The translations under genes were made by a program, and so were the position numbers. Under the pieces are notes generated by a model that had not been told where the DNA came from, made no database searches, and saw only the letters and a program-made list of their open reading frames with translations. From Bacillus sp. FSL K6-3431 (GTDB lineage Bacteria; Bacillota; Bacilli; Bacillales; Bacillaceae_C), in the NCBI RefSeq assembly GCF_038002605.1, contig NZ_JBBOCT010000001.1, positions 5,270,001-5,334,000 on the forward strand: a stretch of 64,000 nucleotides of DNA, written 5' to 3'. This document shows, piece after piece, positions 9,747-21,419 of the stretch (position 1 is its first letter; each line of letters begins with the position of its first letter).

Positions 9747-11009
9747 TTAAAAGTATTCTTCAAGCCCTTTAACAATCGCATCTGTTATTTTTTCTTGGAA
9801 TTTATTTTTATTAATTAAACCTTCTTCATGTGGATTACTTAAATATCCAAGTTCAAGAAGTACAGATGGGCGCTCGTTTTCTCTCGTGACATAATAATTA
9901 CCATAACGGACACCGCGGTTTTTCATATCTACTGCATTAGAAAGATGGCTATGAAGCTTTTCCGCCAGCTCTTTTTCATAAAAATAATAATAATATGTTG
10001 TATGACCATTCACTGTATTATCCTTAATGCCATCATAATGAATGCTAATAAAGGCATCTGCATGGTACTGTGAGGCAATATTGGTTCTATAACTTAAATC
10101 AATATAATCATCCGCACTTCTTGTTAATACGACATTTACGCCTTTGGATTTTAACTTTTTTGCAAGTAGCTTCGAAGTTTTTAGTGTTACGTCTTTTTCC
10201 AAAGTACCATTAGGGCCTTCTGTGCCTTGATCACGCCCACCGTGACCTGCATCTAAAACTATCGTTTTTCCTTTTAACCCTTTGGTACCTTTCGTATTTT
10301 GATTAGGGTAGGAAACAATCCAGTTAGCAATATAACCCGTTTTTCCCGATCCATAATCAATTTTATACCAATCACCTGATTTTTTTATTACATTGAATAC
10401 ATCCCCGGATGAGGCGGTCTTAACTATTTTAGAATCTATTGACGGTTTTTTACGAATGTTTGTCCCATCATACAGAACGCTTATTTCAGAATAGCCGGTT
10501 TCCGTAGATGCATTTTCTGGTTTGGACTGTTTTGATTCCAGATAATTACTACTAACCCATGCATCAGCATTATTAAAACTGATGCGGCTCCAATCTTGTT
10601 TTTCTTCGATCACATGGACGAGGTCACCTTTGTTTAATTTTGCAATTACAGATCCATCTATATTTCCTGCTGATCGCACATTTAAGTCATCAACTGTAAC
10701 AATCGCGCTTTGCGCAGCATTGCTATTGGAAGTTGTTTTTTGGGCTAACCAATCGGCCACCCAGCCACTTTCACCAGAATTCAGCTTGATTTCATACCAT
10801 CCGTCTTTGTGGTTTTTAAGTGGATACGTTTCATCCTTCCGAACTTGGGTAATAACTGAGTAAGATGTGCCCGGAAGTTCGCGAACATTAACTATGTCTC
10901 CGGTTATAGTGATTTTATTTGCATCCGCCGCTAGTGCAGGGAAGTAATACATACTACCAGCTAACAGTAAAATAAATGTTGCAATGATAAAGTATGTTTT
11001 TTTTCGCAA
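9747..11009 (-). CDS. N-acetylmuramoyl-L-alanine amidase with three SH3b domains (YrvJ-like)
   Basis: This secreted cell-wall hydrolase cleaves the amide bond between MurNAc and the stem peptide. The 420-residue precursor has a signal peptide (positive start, hydrophobic 5-24, cut near ALA-AD), three bacterial SH3 repeats (about 33-90, 103-160, 175-232, each with VNVR/LNVR/TNIR and a W-YKI or WSRI core) and a C-terminal Amidase_3 zinc domain: LDAGHGG near 253, ISIHYDG near 320 and LLELGYLSN near 385. It is shorter than B. subtilis YrvJ (about 518) and appears to have fewer SH3 repeats. The start is TTG with AGGAAGGTGGTG upstream. It is transcribed alone, against its neighbours. Confidence 0.92.
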   Translation of the reverse strand: MRKKTYFIIATFILLLAGSMYYFPALAADANKITITGDIVNVRELPGTSYSVITQVRKDETYPLKNHKDGWYEIKLNSGESGWVADWLAQKTTSNSNAAQSAIVTVDDLNVRSAGNIDGSVIAKLNKGDLVHVIEEKQDWSRISFNNADAWVSSNYLESKQSKPENASTETGYSEISVLYDGTNIRKKPSIDSKIVKTASSGDVFNVIKKSGDWYKIDYGSGKTGYIANWIVSYPNQNTKGTKGLKGKTIVLDAGHGGRDQGTEGPNGTLEKDVTLKTSKLLAKKLKSKGVNVVLTRSADDYIDLSYRTNIASQYHADAFISIHYDGIKDNTVNGHTTYYYYFYEKELAEKLHSHLSNAVDMKNRGVRYGNYYVTRENERPSVLLELGYLSNPHEEGLINKNKFQEKITDAIVKGLEEYF

Positions 11010-11184
11010 CTTAGCACCACCTTCCTCTTTATGCTATGTAAATGAAAAGCGCGAAATCAATATTTTACCGATAATATCCAAGTGTACTATATTCATGATA
11101 AAAAACAATAATCGTTTACTAATTTCAATAAAAAAATTATTGATGGACATAATGAAGATAAGTATATTTCAGGAGGTTTATTTC

Positions 11185-11361
11185 ATGAGAATGAATGAAA
11201 GTAATCGGATCATATCGTATAATGCGGTTCAATTATTCAATGTGGATTTTCGTCATCTTGTAGAAAATGAGAATGTTACGATAGTCGGTGAGGCGATAAG
11301 TGAACAAGGTATTGTCTCAAATAAGGTACAGGCACTGAAAAAACAATTGGAAAAGTCTTAA
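11185..11361 (+). CDS. Small hypothetical protein, 58 residues
   Basis: A short frame starts at ATG with a perfect AGGAGGT 7 bp upstream. The product is hydrophilic and probably cytosolic, with no membrane segment or cysteine motif. Its second half (VTIVGEAISEQG...KVQALKKQLEKS) resembles a small strand-helix fold. It lies in the gap where B. subtilis has the small gene yrzK, but I cannot confirm homology. The ribosome binding site argues that it is translated. Confidence 0.65.
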   Translation: MRMNESNRIISYNAVQLFNVDFRHLVENENVTIVGEAISEQGIVSNKVQALKKQLEKS

Positions 11362-11379
11362 TTAATTGCTGAAACGCAA

Positions 11380-11408
11380 TTGACAAATTTCAAATAGATC
11401 CTTATGAT
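11380..11408 (+). promoter_or_regulatory. SigA promoter of the hisS-aspS T-box leader
   Basis: A perfect TTGACA at 11380-11385, a 17-bp spacer and TATGAT at 11403-11408 precede the T-box leader. Confidence 0.85.
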
Positions 11409-11414
11409 TAATGG

Positions 11415-11698
11415 ATATATAAATGAAAATGATATGTAGCTTTTGATGGAGAGAGTAATTGGGACTTGAAATAAAAAGAGATGAAATGCCTTGGCTGAAA
11501 GCATTTCTACCAACTCAATGAAAGACACTCCGTAGGCTTCCCCTTCGAACAGTACATGCTTAGTAGAGGACGGACGAGTACAGGCGTTAACTGTTTAAGT
11601 GGAAGCTGGCGGATTTCAGCTTCAAAAAGGGTGGCACCGCGGGAAAAAACTCTCGTCCCTTGTTTTTCGGAACAAGGGATGGAGGGTTTTTTTATTTT
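11415..11698 (+). promoter_or_regulatory. T-box riboswitch controlling hisS-aspS
   Basis: The leader has a Stem I region (AGAGAGTAATTGGG ... CTTGGCTGAAAGC), the T-box sequence AGGGTGGCACCGCGGG at 11628-11643, and a terminator hairpin (TCGTCCCTTG with CAAGGGATGGAG, then a T-run) ending at 11698. Uncharged tRNA would stabilise the antiterminator. The specifier region reads GACAC (11524-11528), which contains both the Asp codon GAC and the His codon CAC, matching the two synthetases downstream. Confidence 0.93.
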
Positions 11699-11878
11699 TC
11701 TATTATTTAGTTCGACGTACAGATGTAATAGGCCCTTCAACATAGGGCGTGTTGATCTAAGGTGATCAAGATCAACAGAAAAATTGCTACGGTGTCTTAG
11801 GATGTAATGCTCATCTTTGTGCTAGTTACCGATTAGGGAGCACTTGACGCATTTATAAAATTGAAAGGGGTTTTGAAT

Positions 11879-13150
11879 TTGTCCATTCAAATACCAAGAG
11901 GGACACAAGATATCCTCCCAGGAGAAGTGGAAAAGTGGCAGTTAATTGAAGAAACTGCAAAAGAGATTTGCCGGAAGTATCAATATAAAGAAATTAGAAC
12001 ACCGATATTTGAGCATACAGAACTTTTTCAACGAGGAGTTGGCGATACAACCGATATCGTGCAAAAGGAAATGTACTCATTCGATGATCGCGGTGGCAGG
12101 AATTTAACACTTAGACCAGAAGGTACTGCTTCCGTAGTTCGTTCTTTTGCTGAAAATAAAATGTATGGGTACGCGAACCAGCCAGTGAAGCTCTATTATT
12201 TTGGTCCGATGTTCCGTTATGAGCGACCACAAGCGGGGAGATTTCGTCAATTTGTCCAATTCGGCATTGAAGCACTAGGTAGTAATGATCCAGCAATCGA
12301 TGCGGAAGTTATTTCGATTGCAATGCAACTGTATCAAGAACTTGGCTTGAAAAAGCTTCGTCTTGTTGTAAATAGTCTTGGTGACACAGAAAGTAGAGTA
12401 GCACATAGGGAAGCATTGATTAATCACTTCTCGCCAAGAATAGATGAGTTTTGTGGGGATTGTAAAAATAGACTTGAGAAAAACCCACTCCGCATTTTAG
12501 ATTGCAAAAAGGATTCCGATCATGAACTAATGAAAAACGCGCCATCCGTGTTAAATTACTTAAATGAAGAGTCCAAGCAATATTTCGATAAAGTGATGCA
12601 ACATTTGGATGGGATGGAAATCGAATATGTCGTAGATCCAACACTTGTCAGAGGGCTTGATTATTATAATCACACGGCATTTGAAATTATGAGTGAAGCG
12701 GAAGGTTTTGGTGCGATCACAACGCTTTGTGGTGGTGGCCGTTATAATGGGCTTGTTGAAAATATGGGTGGACCAAATACACCGGGAATAGGTTTTGCTT
12801 TAAGTATTGAGCGATTGCTAAGTGCTTTAACTGCAGAAAGTATTGATATTGCACAAACGCAAGAGATAGATTGTTACATCATTGCGCTTGGCGATGAAGC
12901 GAGCGATTATTCTGTGACACTTTTACAAGCATTACGTAAAGAGGGCTATTCTGCTGAAAAGGACTATATGGGGCGGAAAATGAAAGCTCAATTTAAAGCA
13001 GCGGAACGTTTTGGGGCAAAGTATATCGTCATTATCGGTGAAGATGAACTTAAAACTGGCGCGGCAGTAGTGAAGAAATTAGAAGATGGTGAACAAAAGG
13101 AATTATCTCTTCATAATTTTATTGAAGAATTCGATACTTTAAACCGATAA
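11879..13150 (+). CDS. hisS: Histidyl-tRNA synthetase
   Basis: HisS charges tRNA-His. The 423-residue class II synthetase begins [12 protein letters not shown], has motif 2 around [14 protein letters not shown], the HisRS signatures [14 protein letters not shown] and GGGRYNGL, motif 3 [13 protein letters not shown], and a C-terminal anticodon-binding domain. The TTG at 11879 was chosen because AAAGGGG stands 8 bp upstream; upstream in-frame TTGs lack a site. aspS follows 14 bp later, forming the usual hisS-aspS operon under T-box control. About 165 bp without a recognised element lie between the T-box terminator and this start. Confidence 0.97.
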   Translation: MSIQIPRGTQDILPGEVEKWQLIEETAKEICRKYQYKEIRTPIFEHTELFQRGVGDTTDIVQKEMYSFDDRGGRNLTLRPEGTASVVRSFAENKMYGYANQPVKLYYFGPMFRYERPQAGRFRQFVQFGIEALGSNDPAIDAEVISIAMQLYQELGLKKLRLVVNSLGDTESRVAHREALINHFSPRIDEFCGDCKNRLEKNPLRILDCKKDSDHELMKNAPSVLNYLNEESKQYFDKVMQHLDGMEIEYVVDPTLVRGLDYYNHTAFEIMSEAEGFGAITTLCGGGRYNGLVENMGGPNTPGIGFALSIERLLSALTAESIDIAQTQEIDCYIIALGDEASDYSVTLLQALRKEGYSAEKDYMGRKMKAQFKAAERFGAKYIVIIGEDELKTGAAVVKKLEDGEQKELSLHNFIEEFDTLNR

Positions 13151-13164
13151 GGGAGTGGATATTC

Positions 13165-14955
13165 ATGTTTGGAAGAACATATTACTGTGGGGAAATATCA
13201 GAGCAAGCAATTGGTGAGTTTGTTGTATTAAAAGGATGGGTGCAAAGAAGACGTGATTTGGGTGGCTTGATTTTTATTGATCTTCGGGATCGATCGGGCA
13301 TTGTTCAAATTGTTTTTAACCCTGAGACTTCAAGTGAAGCACTTGTAACTGCGGAAAAAGTTCGTAATGAATATGTACTTGACATTCGTGGGAAAGTAAT
13401 TGCTAGAGATCCTAAAACGGTTAATGATAATTTACTAACGGGTAAAATCGAAATATTAGTAGAAGAAATAACGATTATTAATGAAGCGAAAACCCCTCCT
13501 TTCATGATTGAAAATAGAGCCGAAGCTGCAGAAGATATTCGTTTGAAATATCGATATCTAGATTTAAGAAGACCGGAAATGTTTGACGTGTTTAAAATGC
13601 GTCATGATGTAACGAAAACAATCCGGAACTTTTTGGATAATGAAGGATTTTTAGATATTGAAACGCCGATGTTAACGAAAAGTACGCCTGAAGGTGCACG
13701 TGATTACTTAGTACCTAGTAGGGTACATCCGGGTGAGTTTTTTGCTTTACCTCAATCACCACAAATATTCAAACAACTATTGATGGTTGGTGGTTTTGAT
13801 AAATACTACCAAGTTGCGCGTTGTTTCCGTGATGAAGATTTAAGAGCAGATCGGCAACCCGAATTTACGCAAATCGATATTGAAACAAGTTTTATGAGCC
13901 AAGAAGATATTAGAAGTATGACAGAGCGCATGATGCAGCAAGTAATGCAAGCTGCCAAAGGGGTGGAAATTCAAACATCTTTTCCAATTATGACTTATGA
14001 TGATGCGATGAATCGATTTGGGTCAGATAAACCTGATACTCGCTTTGAAATGGAACTAAAAGATATTTCAAACCTTGTTGAACAATCCGATTTTAAAGTA
14101 TTTGCAAATGCTGTTGCATCGGGAGGACAAGTTAAAGCAATTGTCGTCAAAGGCAATGCTGCTAAATACTCTAGAAAAGACATTGATGCATTAGGAGAAT
14201 TTGCTTCTCGTCATGGTGCAAAGGGGTTAGCTTGGTTGAAAGTGGATGCTGAAGGTGTCAAAGGACCGATCGCTAAATTCTTTAGTGCAGAAGATCAAAG
14301 CCAGTTATGTCATGTACTCGATGCCGAGCAAGATGATCTCATCCTGTTTGTAGCGGATAGCCGAAAGGTTGTTGCAAGTGCACTTAGTGCATTACGATTA
14401 AAACTTGGAAAAGAACTTGGCCTAATTGATGAAGGTAAATTCAATTTTCTATGGATAACAGAATGGCCACTTTTAGAGTTTAGTGAGGAAGAAAACCGTT
14501 ATTTTGCAGCACATCATCCGTTTACAATGCCTGTTAGGGAGGATCTTGAAAAATTGGAGAAAGATCCAGCAAATGTCCGTGCGCAAGCATATGACCTTGT
14601 TTTAAATGGTTATGAGCTTGGTGGTGGTTCGTTACGGATATTTGAACGTGATATTCAAGAAAGAATGTTCGCTACTCTTGGTTTTACTAAAGAAGAAGCG
14701 CAAGAACAATTTGGATTCCTATTGGAAGCTTTTGAATATGGGACGCCTCCACATGGTGGAATTGCATTAGGCCTTGACCGGATGGTTATGCTTCTTGCTG
14801 GAAGAAGCAGTCTACGGGACACCATTGCATTCCCAAAAACAGCAAGTGCAAGTGATCTATTAATGAAAGCACCTGATTCTGTTGATAATGCTCAACTGAA
14901 AGAATTGCATTTATCGATAGAACAAGAGAAAAAAGCACAAGCGGAAAATGCGTGA
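13165..14955 (+). CDS. aspS: Aspartyl-tRNA synthetase
   Basis: AspS charges tRNA-Asp. The 596-residue bacterial-type enzyme has an N-terminal OB anticodon-binding domain ([22 protein letters not shown]), class II motif 2 around [19 protein letters not shown], the bacterial GAD insertion (about 290-420) and motif 3 [13 protein letters not shown]. The length matches B. subtilis AspS (about 592). It is the second gene of the T-box-regulated operon. Whether it also makes Asp-tRNA-Asn cannot be settled from the sequence. Confidence 0.97.
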   Translation: MFGRTYYCGEISEQAIGEFVVLKGWVQRRRDLGGLIFIDLRDRSGIVQIVFNPETSSEALVTAEKVRNEYVLDIRGKVIARDPKTVNDNLLTGKIEILVEEITIINEAKTPPFMIENRAEAAEDIRLKYRYLDLRRPEMFDVFKMRHDVTKTIRNFLDNEGFLDIETPMLTKSTPEGARDYLVPSRVHPGEFFALPQSPQIFKQLLMVGGFDKYYQVARCFRDEDLRADRQPEFTQIDIETSFMSQEDIRSMTERMMQQVMQAAKGVEIQTSFPIMTYDDAMNRFGSDKPDTRFEMELKDISNLVEQSDFKVFANAVASGGQVKAIVVKGNAAKYSRKDIDALGEFASRHGAKGLAWLKVDAEGVKGPIAKFFSAEDQSQLCHVLDAEQDDLILFVADSRKVVASALSALRLKLGKELGLIDEGKFNFLWITEWPLLEFSEEENRYFAAHHPFTMPVREDLEKLEKDPANVRAQAYDLVLNGYELGGGSLRIFERDIQERMFATLGFTKEEAQEQFGFLLEAFEYGTPPHGGIALGLDRMVMLLAGRSSLRDTIAFPKTASASDLLMKAPDSVDNAQLKELHLSIEQEKKAQAENA

Positions 14956-14993
14956 TGAATTTTTATCATCATCATTTTCTATATGATAAATGA

Positions 14994-15022
14994 TTGATAT
15001 ATTTTTTTGTATATGTTAAGAT
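14994..15022 (+). promoter_or_regulatory. SigA promoter of the 6S RNA
   Basis: TTGATA at 14994-14999, a 17-bp spacer and TAAGAT at 15017-15022 would start transcription about 7-15 bp before the mature 6S 5' end. Confidence 0.7.
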
Positions 15023-15036
15023 TTATTCAAGAAGAG

Positions 15037-15225
15037 AAGTCCTGATGTGTTCGTTTTAGTACCTATTAGTTTTGACCGACAAGTTTTTAAATTAGGGAGT
15101 CTGGAGTTTCCGGACTGAGTGCATGCCTCCTTGAGAGGACGCGTGAGGCCTGGAGCAGGGCACCCACCTGCCGAGAGCGGGTTCAAAACAAAGGATGTAA
15201 AGGACGGCACGATTGGGACTTTTCG
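15037..15225 (+). ncRNA. ssrS: 6S RNA (6S-1/BsrA type)
   Basis: 6S RNA binds housekeeping RNA polymerase holoenzyme as a promoter mimic. The 5' end AAGTCCTGATGTG pairs with GGGACTT at the 3' end to form the closing stem. Inside are hallmark 6S-1 segments such as CTCCTTGAGAGGA, GCAGGGCACCCACCTGC, GGGTTCAAAACAAAGG and AAAGGACGGCACG. B. subtilis 6S-1 lies in the same place, between aspS and yrvM. Mature ends are approximate. Confidence 0.93.
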
Positions 15226-15242
15226 TTTAATAAAATGATGAC

Positions 15243-15273
15243 GCAACTGGCTGATGAGCTAGTTGCTTTTTTA
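15243..15273 (+). terminator. Terminator of the 6S RNA transcript
   Basis: The stem GCAACTGGC/GCTAGTTGC (one G-U pair) with loop TGATGA is followed by six T residues. Confidence 0.88.
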
Positions 15274-15420
15274 TTATGATCAATATAGTCCAGTAGTAAT
15301 ACTATCATAAACTAAACTTTGTTATATAAATAAAAGAAAGAGTTGCATTCCAGTTCATTTATCCATTATTCTTAGTCAGTATAGGTAAACAATATGGTAC
15401 TAAATTTGGAGTTGATAAAG

Positions 15421-16188
15421 ATGTTACACCAATTTTCTAGGAATGAATTGGCGATAGGCAAACAAGGAGTTAATTTATTGCAGGATACTTCTGTTGCTAT
15501 TCTTGGTATTGGGGGAGTAGGTACATTTGCTGCCGAAGCACTGGCAAGGTCTGGTGTTGGTAAACTAATTTTGGTTGATAAAGATGATGTTGATATTACG
15601 AATGTAAATAGACAGCTGATTGCACTTTTATCTACTGTTGGACAACCAAAAGTAGATTTAATGAAAGAACGGATTAAAGATATTAACCCCGAATGCGAAG
15701 TTATTACATTGAAAATGTTTTATACGGAAGAGACGTACGAGGAGTTTTTTAAACATCAACCTGACTTTGTTGTTGATGCATCGGATACAATAGCTTATAA
15801 GATCCATCTTATAAAAGAATGTCTAAAAAGGGAAATTCCGATGATCTCCTGTATGGGCGCTGCAAATAAAATGGACCCGACAAGGTTTATGATCAAGGAT
15901 ATATTCAAGACACATACGGACCCGATTGCAAAAGTGATCAGAACAAGACTTCGTAAGGATGGATTCAAAAAGGGTGTTCCAGTTGTATTTTCTGATGAAA
16001 GTCCGATAGTCATAAGAGAAGAAGTAAAAGAAGAAGTAGGAAAGCAAGATTCTGAAATTAGAAAAGCACAAATGCCTCCATCGTCTAATGCATTTGTACC
16101 TTCGGCTGCAGGGCTGATCATGGCCAGTTATGTTGTCAGGGAAATAGTAAAGGATATTCCTATTCACCGTGTGAAGGATGGAAAGTGA
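15421..16188 (+). CDS. tcdA: tRNA threonylcarbamoyladenosine dehydratase (YrvM/TcdA, ThiF/E1-like)
   Basis: TcdA cyclises t6A37 of tRNA to ct6A using ATP. The 255-residue protein has the ThiF/MoeB/E1 nucleotide-binding loop ILGIGGVGTFAAEALARSGVG near 30-50, the following LVDKDDVDITNVNRQ segment, and VVDASDTIAYKIHLIKEC near 120-137, typical of the TcdA branch. The catalytic-domain stretch ISCMGAANKMDPTRF is also present. ATG 15421 was chosen because TTTGGAGT stands 8 bp upstream; an in-frame ATG at 15394 has no such site. The length matches YrvM (about 254). Confidence 0.93.
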   Translation: MLHQFSRNELAIGKQGVNLLQDTSVAILGIGGVGTFAAEALARSGVGKLILVDKDDVDITNVNRQLIALLSTVGQPKVDLMKERIKDINPECEVITLKMFYTEETYEEFFKHQPDFVVDASDTIAYKIHLIKECLKREIPMISCMGAANKMDPTRFMIKDIFKTHTDPIAKVIRTRLRKDGFKKGVPVVFSDESPIVIREEVKEEVGKQDSEIRKAQMPPSSNAFVPSAAGLIMASYVVREIVKDIPIHRVKDGK

Positions 16189-16257
16189 ACTCATTTTAGC
16201 AAGCTGTACTATTTGGGAATCTGAATATGTATCCATATAAAACTCCTGAGCTTTAAG

Positions 16258-16298
16258 AAAAGACAGAAGAGGCGTCTAAGGTGCCCCTTCTGTCTTTT
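16258..16298. terminator. Bidirectional terminator between tcdA and rarA
   Basis: AAAAGACAGAAG (16258-16269) pairs with CTTCTGTCTTTT (16287-16298). The hairpin stands between the convergent genes and includes the rarA stop region. Confidence 0.85.
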
Positions 16299-17565
16299 AA
16301 CTTTTCCTGATTTTTTCATAAACAGTTGCCAATGCTTGTTCGAATTTCCCTGTTTGCTTCGGTAGATAATATTGTTTGTTTTTTAGTTTATCAGGTAAAT
16401 ACTGTTGTTTCACCCAACCACTCTCGTAATCATGGGGATATTTATAACCAATACCTCTGCCAAGGTCTTTCGCACCTTTATAGTGTGCATCTTTCAAATG
16501 CATCGGCACTTCTCCGCTTTTTCCAGCACGGATATCCGCAAGCGCCGCATCTATTGCACTGATTGCCGAGTTGGACTTTGGAGATAAACAAAGTTCAATG
16601 ATGGCATTTGCTAATGGTATTCGAGCTTCGGGAAATCCGATCTTTTCCGCTGTTTGAATGGCGGCAAGCGTCCGTGGTCCTGCTTGTGGATTGGCAAGTC
16701 CAATATCCTCGTAGGCAATAACGAGTAAGCGTCTCGAAATGCTTGGTAAATCTCCCGCTTCAATTAATCGACCTAAATAATGAAGAGCAGCATTTGTGTC
16801 ACTGCCTCGAATCGATTTTTGTAATCCGCTTAACACGTCATAATGAGCATCGCCATCTTTATCGTGGGCAAGGCTTTTTTTCTGTAGACATTCTTCGGCC
16901 ACGGAAGTAGTAATATGTATGATTCCCTCGTCATCAGGTTCCGTAGATAATACGGCAAGCTCCAAAGCGTTTAGAGCACTTCTTGCGTCACCATTACTTG
17001 CTCTTGCTAAGTGCTCGAAAGCTGCGTCGGCAAGATCAATAGTATATTTGCCAAGACCACGTTCTTCGTTAGAAAGTGCCATTCTAATCGTCCGCTTCAT
17101 ATCATCTTCGGTAAGCGGGAACAGTTCGAATATTTGACATCGACTTCTGATCGCTGGATTAATTGCATGATATGGATTACTAGTTGTAGCTCCAATTAGA
17201 ATGATCATGCCGTTTTCTAAATAAGGGAGTAGGAAATCTTGTTTTGCTTTATCCAAACGATGGACCTCATCAAGTAAAAGGATGACTTTTCCACTCATTT
17301 TTCCCTCAGCAGCAACGATTTCCATATCCTTTTTATTATTTGTCACAGCATTTAGAGTTCTGAATGCATATTTTGTACTGCCAGCAATTGCGCTTGCAAT
17401 CGATGTCTTTCCAATTCCAGGAGGTCCATATAGTATCATTGACGCTAGTTGACGGGCTTTAACCATTCTAGCGATTATTTTCCCTTCTCCAACTAAATGT
17501 CGTTGCCCAGAGACCTCATCAATGGATGTTGGACGCATTCTATAAGCTAACGGCTGATTTTTCAT
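16297..17565 (-). CDS. rarA: Replication-associated recombination protein A (RarA/MgsA)
   Basis: RarA is an AAA+ ATPase of the RarA/WRNIP1 family that acts at stalled replication forks. The 422-residue protein has Walker A GPPGIGKTS near 46-54, Walker B LLLDEVHR near 97-104, sensor 1 GATTSNPY and a C-terminal tetramerisation domain with RIPLANAIIELCLSPKSN. The length equals B. subtilis RarA (YrvN). GGAGTGAT stands before the ATG. It is convergent with tcdA and divergent from the YczE-like gene, as in B. subtilis. Confidence 0.96.
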   Translation of the reverse strand: MKNQPLAYRMRPTSIDEVSGQRHLVGEGKIIARMVKARQLASMILYGPPGIGKTSIASAIAGSTKYAFRTLNAVTNNKKDMEIVAAEGKMSGKVILLLDEVHRLDKAKQDFLLPYLENGMIILIGATTSNPYHAINPAIRSRCQIFELFPLTEDDMKRTIRMALSNEERGLGKYTIDLADAAFEHLARASNGDARSALNALELAVLSTEPDDEGIIHITTSVAEECLQKKSLAHDKDGDAHYDVLSGLQKSIRGSDTNAALHYLGRLIEAGDLPSISRRLLVIAYEDIGLANPQAGPRTLAAIQTAEKIGFPEARIPLANAIIELCLSPKSNSAISAIDAALADIRAGKSGEVPMHLKDAHYKGAKDLGRGIGYKYPHDYESGWVKQQYLPDKLKNKQYYLPKQTGKFEQALATVYEKIRKS

Positions 17566-17652
17566 TTATATCACTCCAAACTGGCGTTCTAGTAACTCAT
17601 TAAACCTATCATATCAAATCAAGCAGCTATATGCATATAAGATGGGCGTTAT

Positions 17653-17660
17653 GCTATAAT
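17653..17660 (+). promoter_or_regulatory. Extended -10 promoter element before the YczE-like gene and cymR
   Basis: The element TGCTATAAT is a perfect extended -10 (TGnTATAAT). The -35 place (17632-17637, TGCATA) is weak. It lies 27 bp before the YczE-like start and could drive that gene and cymR. Confidence 0.6.
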
Positions 17661-17687
17661 AAACCAATGCAGAGGAGTAGTATCAGA

Positions 17688-18356
17688 ATGAGAAAAACAG
17701 ATAATTTAATTGCAAGACTTGCTATTTTTACGGTCGGTTTGCTTATTATGTCTTTAGGAATCGTATTTTTGATTATTTCAGGCTTCGGAGCTTCTCCTTG
17801 GGATGTGCTCCATGTAGGTCTTTATTATCAATTGGGGTTGACGATCGGAACATGGTCCATCCTTGTAGGATTTGCCATTCTGGGAAGTGCAGCAATCTTG
17901 ATGAAAGAGTGGCCGCAATTTGGCGCATATTTAAATATGATTTTAATTGGCTTATTTATTGATATGTATATGTTGCTCCCATTTGTTACTGAGCCTGAAA
18001 GTTGGCTTGGGAAAATAACGATGTTTATAATAGGAATGGTTATTTATGCGTATGGGATGGGTATTTATCTCTCAGCACAGCTTGGATCAGGACCTCGCGA
18101 TAGCTTTATGTTAGCATTGCAGGATAAAATGGGTTGGAAAATATCGAACGCCCGCCGGATGATGGAAGTGACAGTGCTTATAGTTGGCTGGTTGCTCGGT
18201 GGACCCGTTTTCATTGGGACAATCGTATTTAGCATTGTTGCTGGTACTTTTATCGGATTAGCATTGCCACAGTGCCAAAAGATTACTGATAAAATATTGG
18301 AAAAAAGAATGAAAGATAAATTAAACAAAGAAATAGATCGGAGTGCAAATATATGA
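17688..18356 (+). CDS. YczE/YyaS/YitT-family integral membrane protein
   Basis: The 222-residue protein has five or six hydrophobic segments, starting at about 10-33, and the family stretch GFGASPWDVLHVGL followed by LGSGPRDSFMLAL in the second half. These glycine-rich GxxPWD/GPRD pairs are typical of YczE-like membrane proteins of unknown or transport-related function. ATG 17688 has AGGAG 10 bp upstream. Its stop overlaps the cymR start (ATGA), so the two genes are coupled. B. subtilis has no such gene in front of cymR as far as I recall, so the link to cysteine control is only positional. Confidence 0.82.
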   Translation: MRKTDNLIARLAIFTVGLLIMSLGIVFLIISGFGASPWDVLHVGLYYQLGLTIGTWSILVGFAILGSAAILMKEWPQFGAYLNMILIGLFIDMYMLLPFVTEPESWLGKITMFIIGMVIYAYGMGIYLSAQLGSGPRDSFMLALQDKMGWKISNARRMMEVTVLIVGWLLGGPVFIGTIVFSIVAGTFIGLALPQCQKITDKILEKRMKDKLNKEIDRSANI

Positions 18357-18772
18357 AAATATCTACAAAAGGTCGATATGGTTTAACGATCATGATCGAA
18401 CTGAGTAAAAGACATGGACAAGGACCGACATCGTTAAAATTAATTGCTCAGACACATAATCTATCAGAACACTATCTTGAACAATTAGCTGGACCGCTAC
18501 GTAATGCGGGACTAGTTCGAAGTATTAGAGGAGCATATGGTGGCTATGTACTTGCTGATGAACCAGCAAATATTACTGCAGGAGATATTATTCGCGTATT
18601 GGAAGGACCTATTAGCCCGGTTGAAGGGATTGAAGATGAGGAGCCAGCAAAACGTGAGTTATGGATGAGAATCCGCGATGCGGTTAAAGATGTGCTTGAT
18701 AGTACAACTATTGAAGATTTAGCCAACCATAAAGATGATGGAAGTTCGGAACCATATATGTTCTATATTTAA
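18353..18772 (+). CDS. cymR: Rrf2-family repressor CymR (cysteine metabolism)
   Basis: CymR represses sulfur-uptake and cysteine-synthesis genes; in B. subtilis it needs CysK as partner. The 139-residue protein begins MKISTKGRYGLTIMIEL, the classic Rrf2 winged-helix start, followed by HNLSEHYLEQLAGPLRNAGLV and GAYGGYVLA. It lacks the iron-sulfur cysteine triad of IscR/NsrR types, as expected for CymR. It overlaps the upstream membrane-protein gene by 4 bp and precedes iscS, matching the cymR-yrvO-mnmA order. Confidence 0.94.
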   Translation: MKISTKGRYGLTIMIELSKRHGQGPTSLKLIAQTHNLSEHYLEQLAGPLRNAGLVRSIRGAYGGYVLADEPANITAGDIIRVLEGPISPVEGIEDEEPAKRELWMRIRDAVKDVLDSTTIEDLANHKDDGSSEPYMFYI

Positions 18773-18794
18773 TATGTGAAAACAGGTGGAAAAC

Positions 18795-21069
<2,275 letters not shown>

Positions 21070-21076
21070 TACTTAG

Positions 21077-21108
21077 GCTGCTCATAAAATCCATGGGCAG
21101 CTTTTTTA
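21077..21108 (+). terminator. Intrinsic terminator after mnmA
   Basis: GCTGCTCAT pairs with ATGGGCAGC (one G-U) around a 7-nt loop, followed by six T residues. Confidence 0.88.
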
Positions 21109-21419
21109 TTGGGGAGTCAATGGCGGTTTATAAATTAGCCGAAGCACTGCGAGCCTATTAGAAAGGTGAATTGGCAAACAAATAGCTGCATTGCCATGAC
21201 GCATAGAAAGATCGGTTTTTCATTGTCTAAATGATTAATTATGTAGCAACTTTGCAACAAGATCACCAGATTGCTTTGTGGGAACTAAATTTCACAGGGG
21301 AAAAGTAAAATTCATCGTGTGGTGAAAAACGTTTGTAAGGTGTCCATCGATGTTTGGTTTATGTGAGCACATTGAATGTGCTATAATTCTTTTATCAAAT
21401 ACTGCGCGGAGTGTGAATT
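21109..21419. other. Intergenic region mnmA-yrrB with an extended -10 promoter
   Basis: The 310-bp gap has no reading frame. TGCTATAAT at 21379-21387 is a perfect extended -10 element 32 bp before yrrB; the -35 position is weak. Nothing else stands out. Confidence 0.5.

Noticed and set aside
11507-11765. Two short frames, one on each strand
   Set aside because: Both fall in the hisS T-box leader and its terminator.
15016-15246. A 76-residue minus-strand frame
   Set aside because: It is antisense to the 6S RNA, whose structure explains the sequence.
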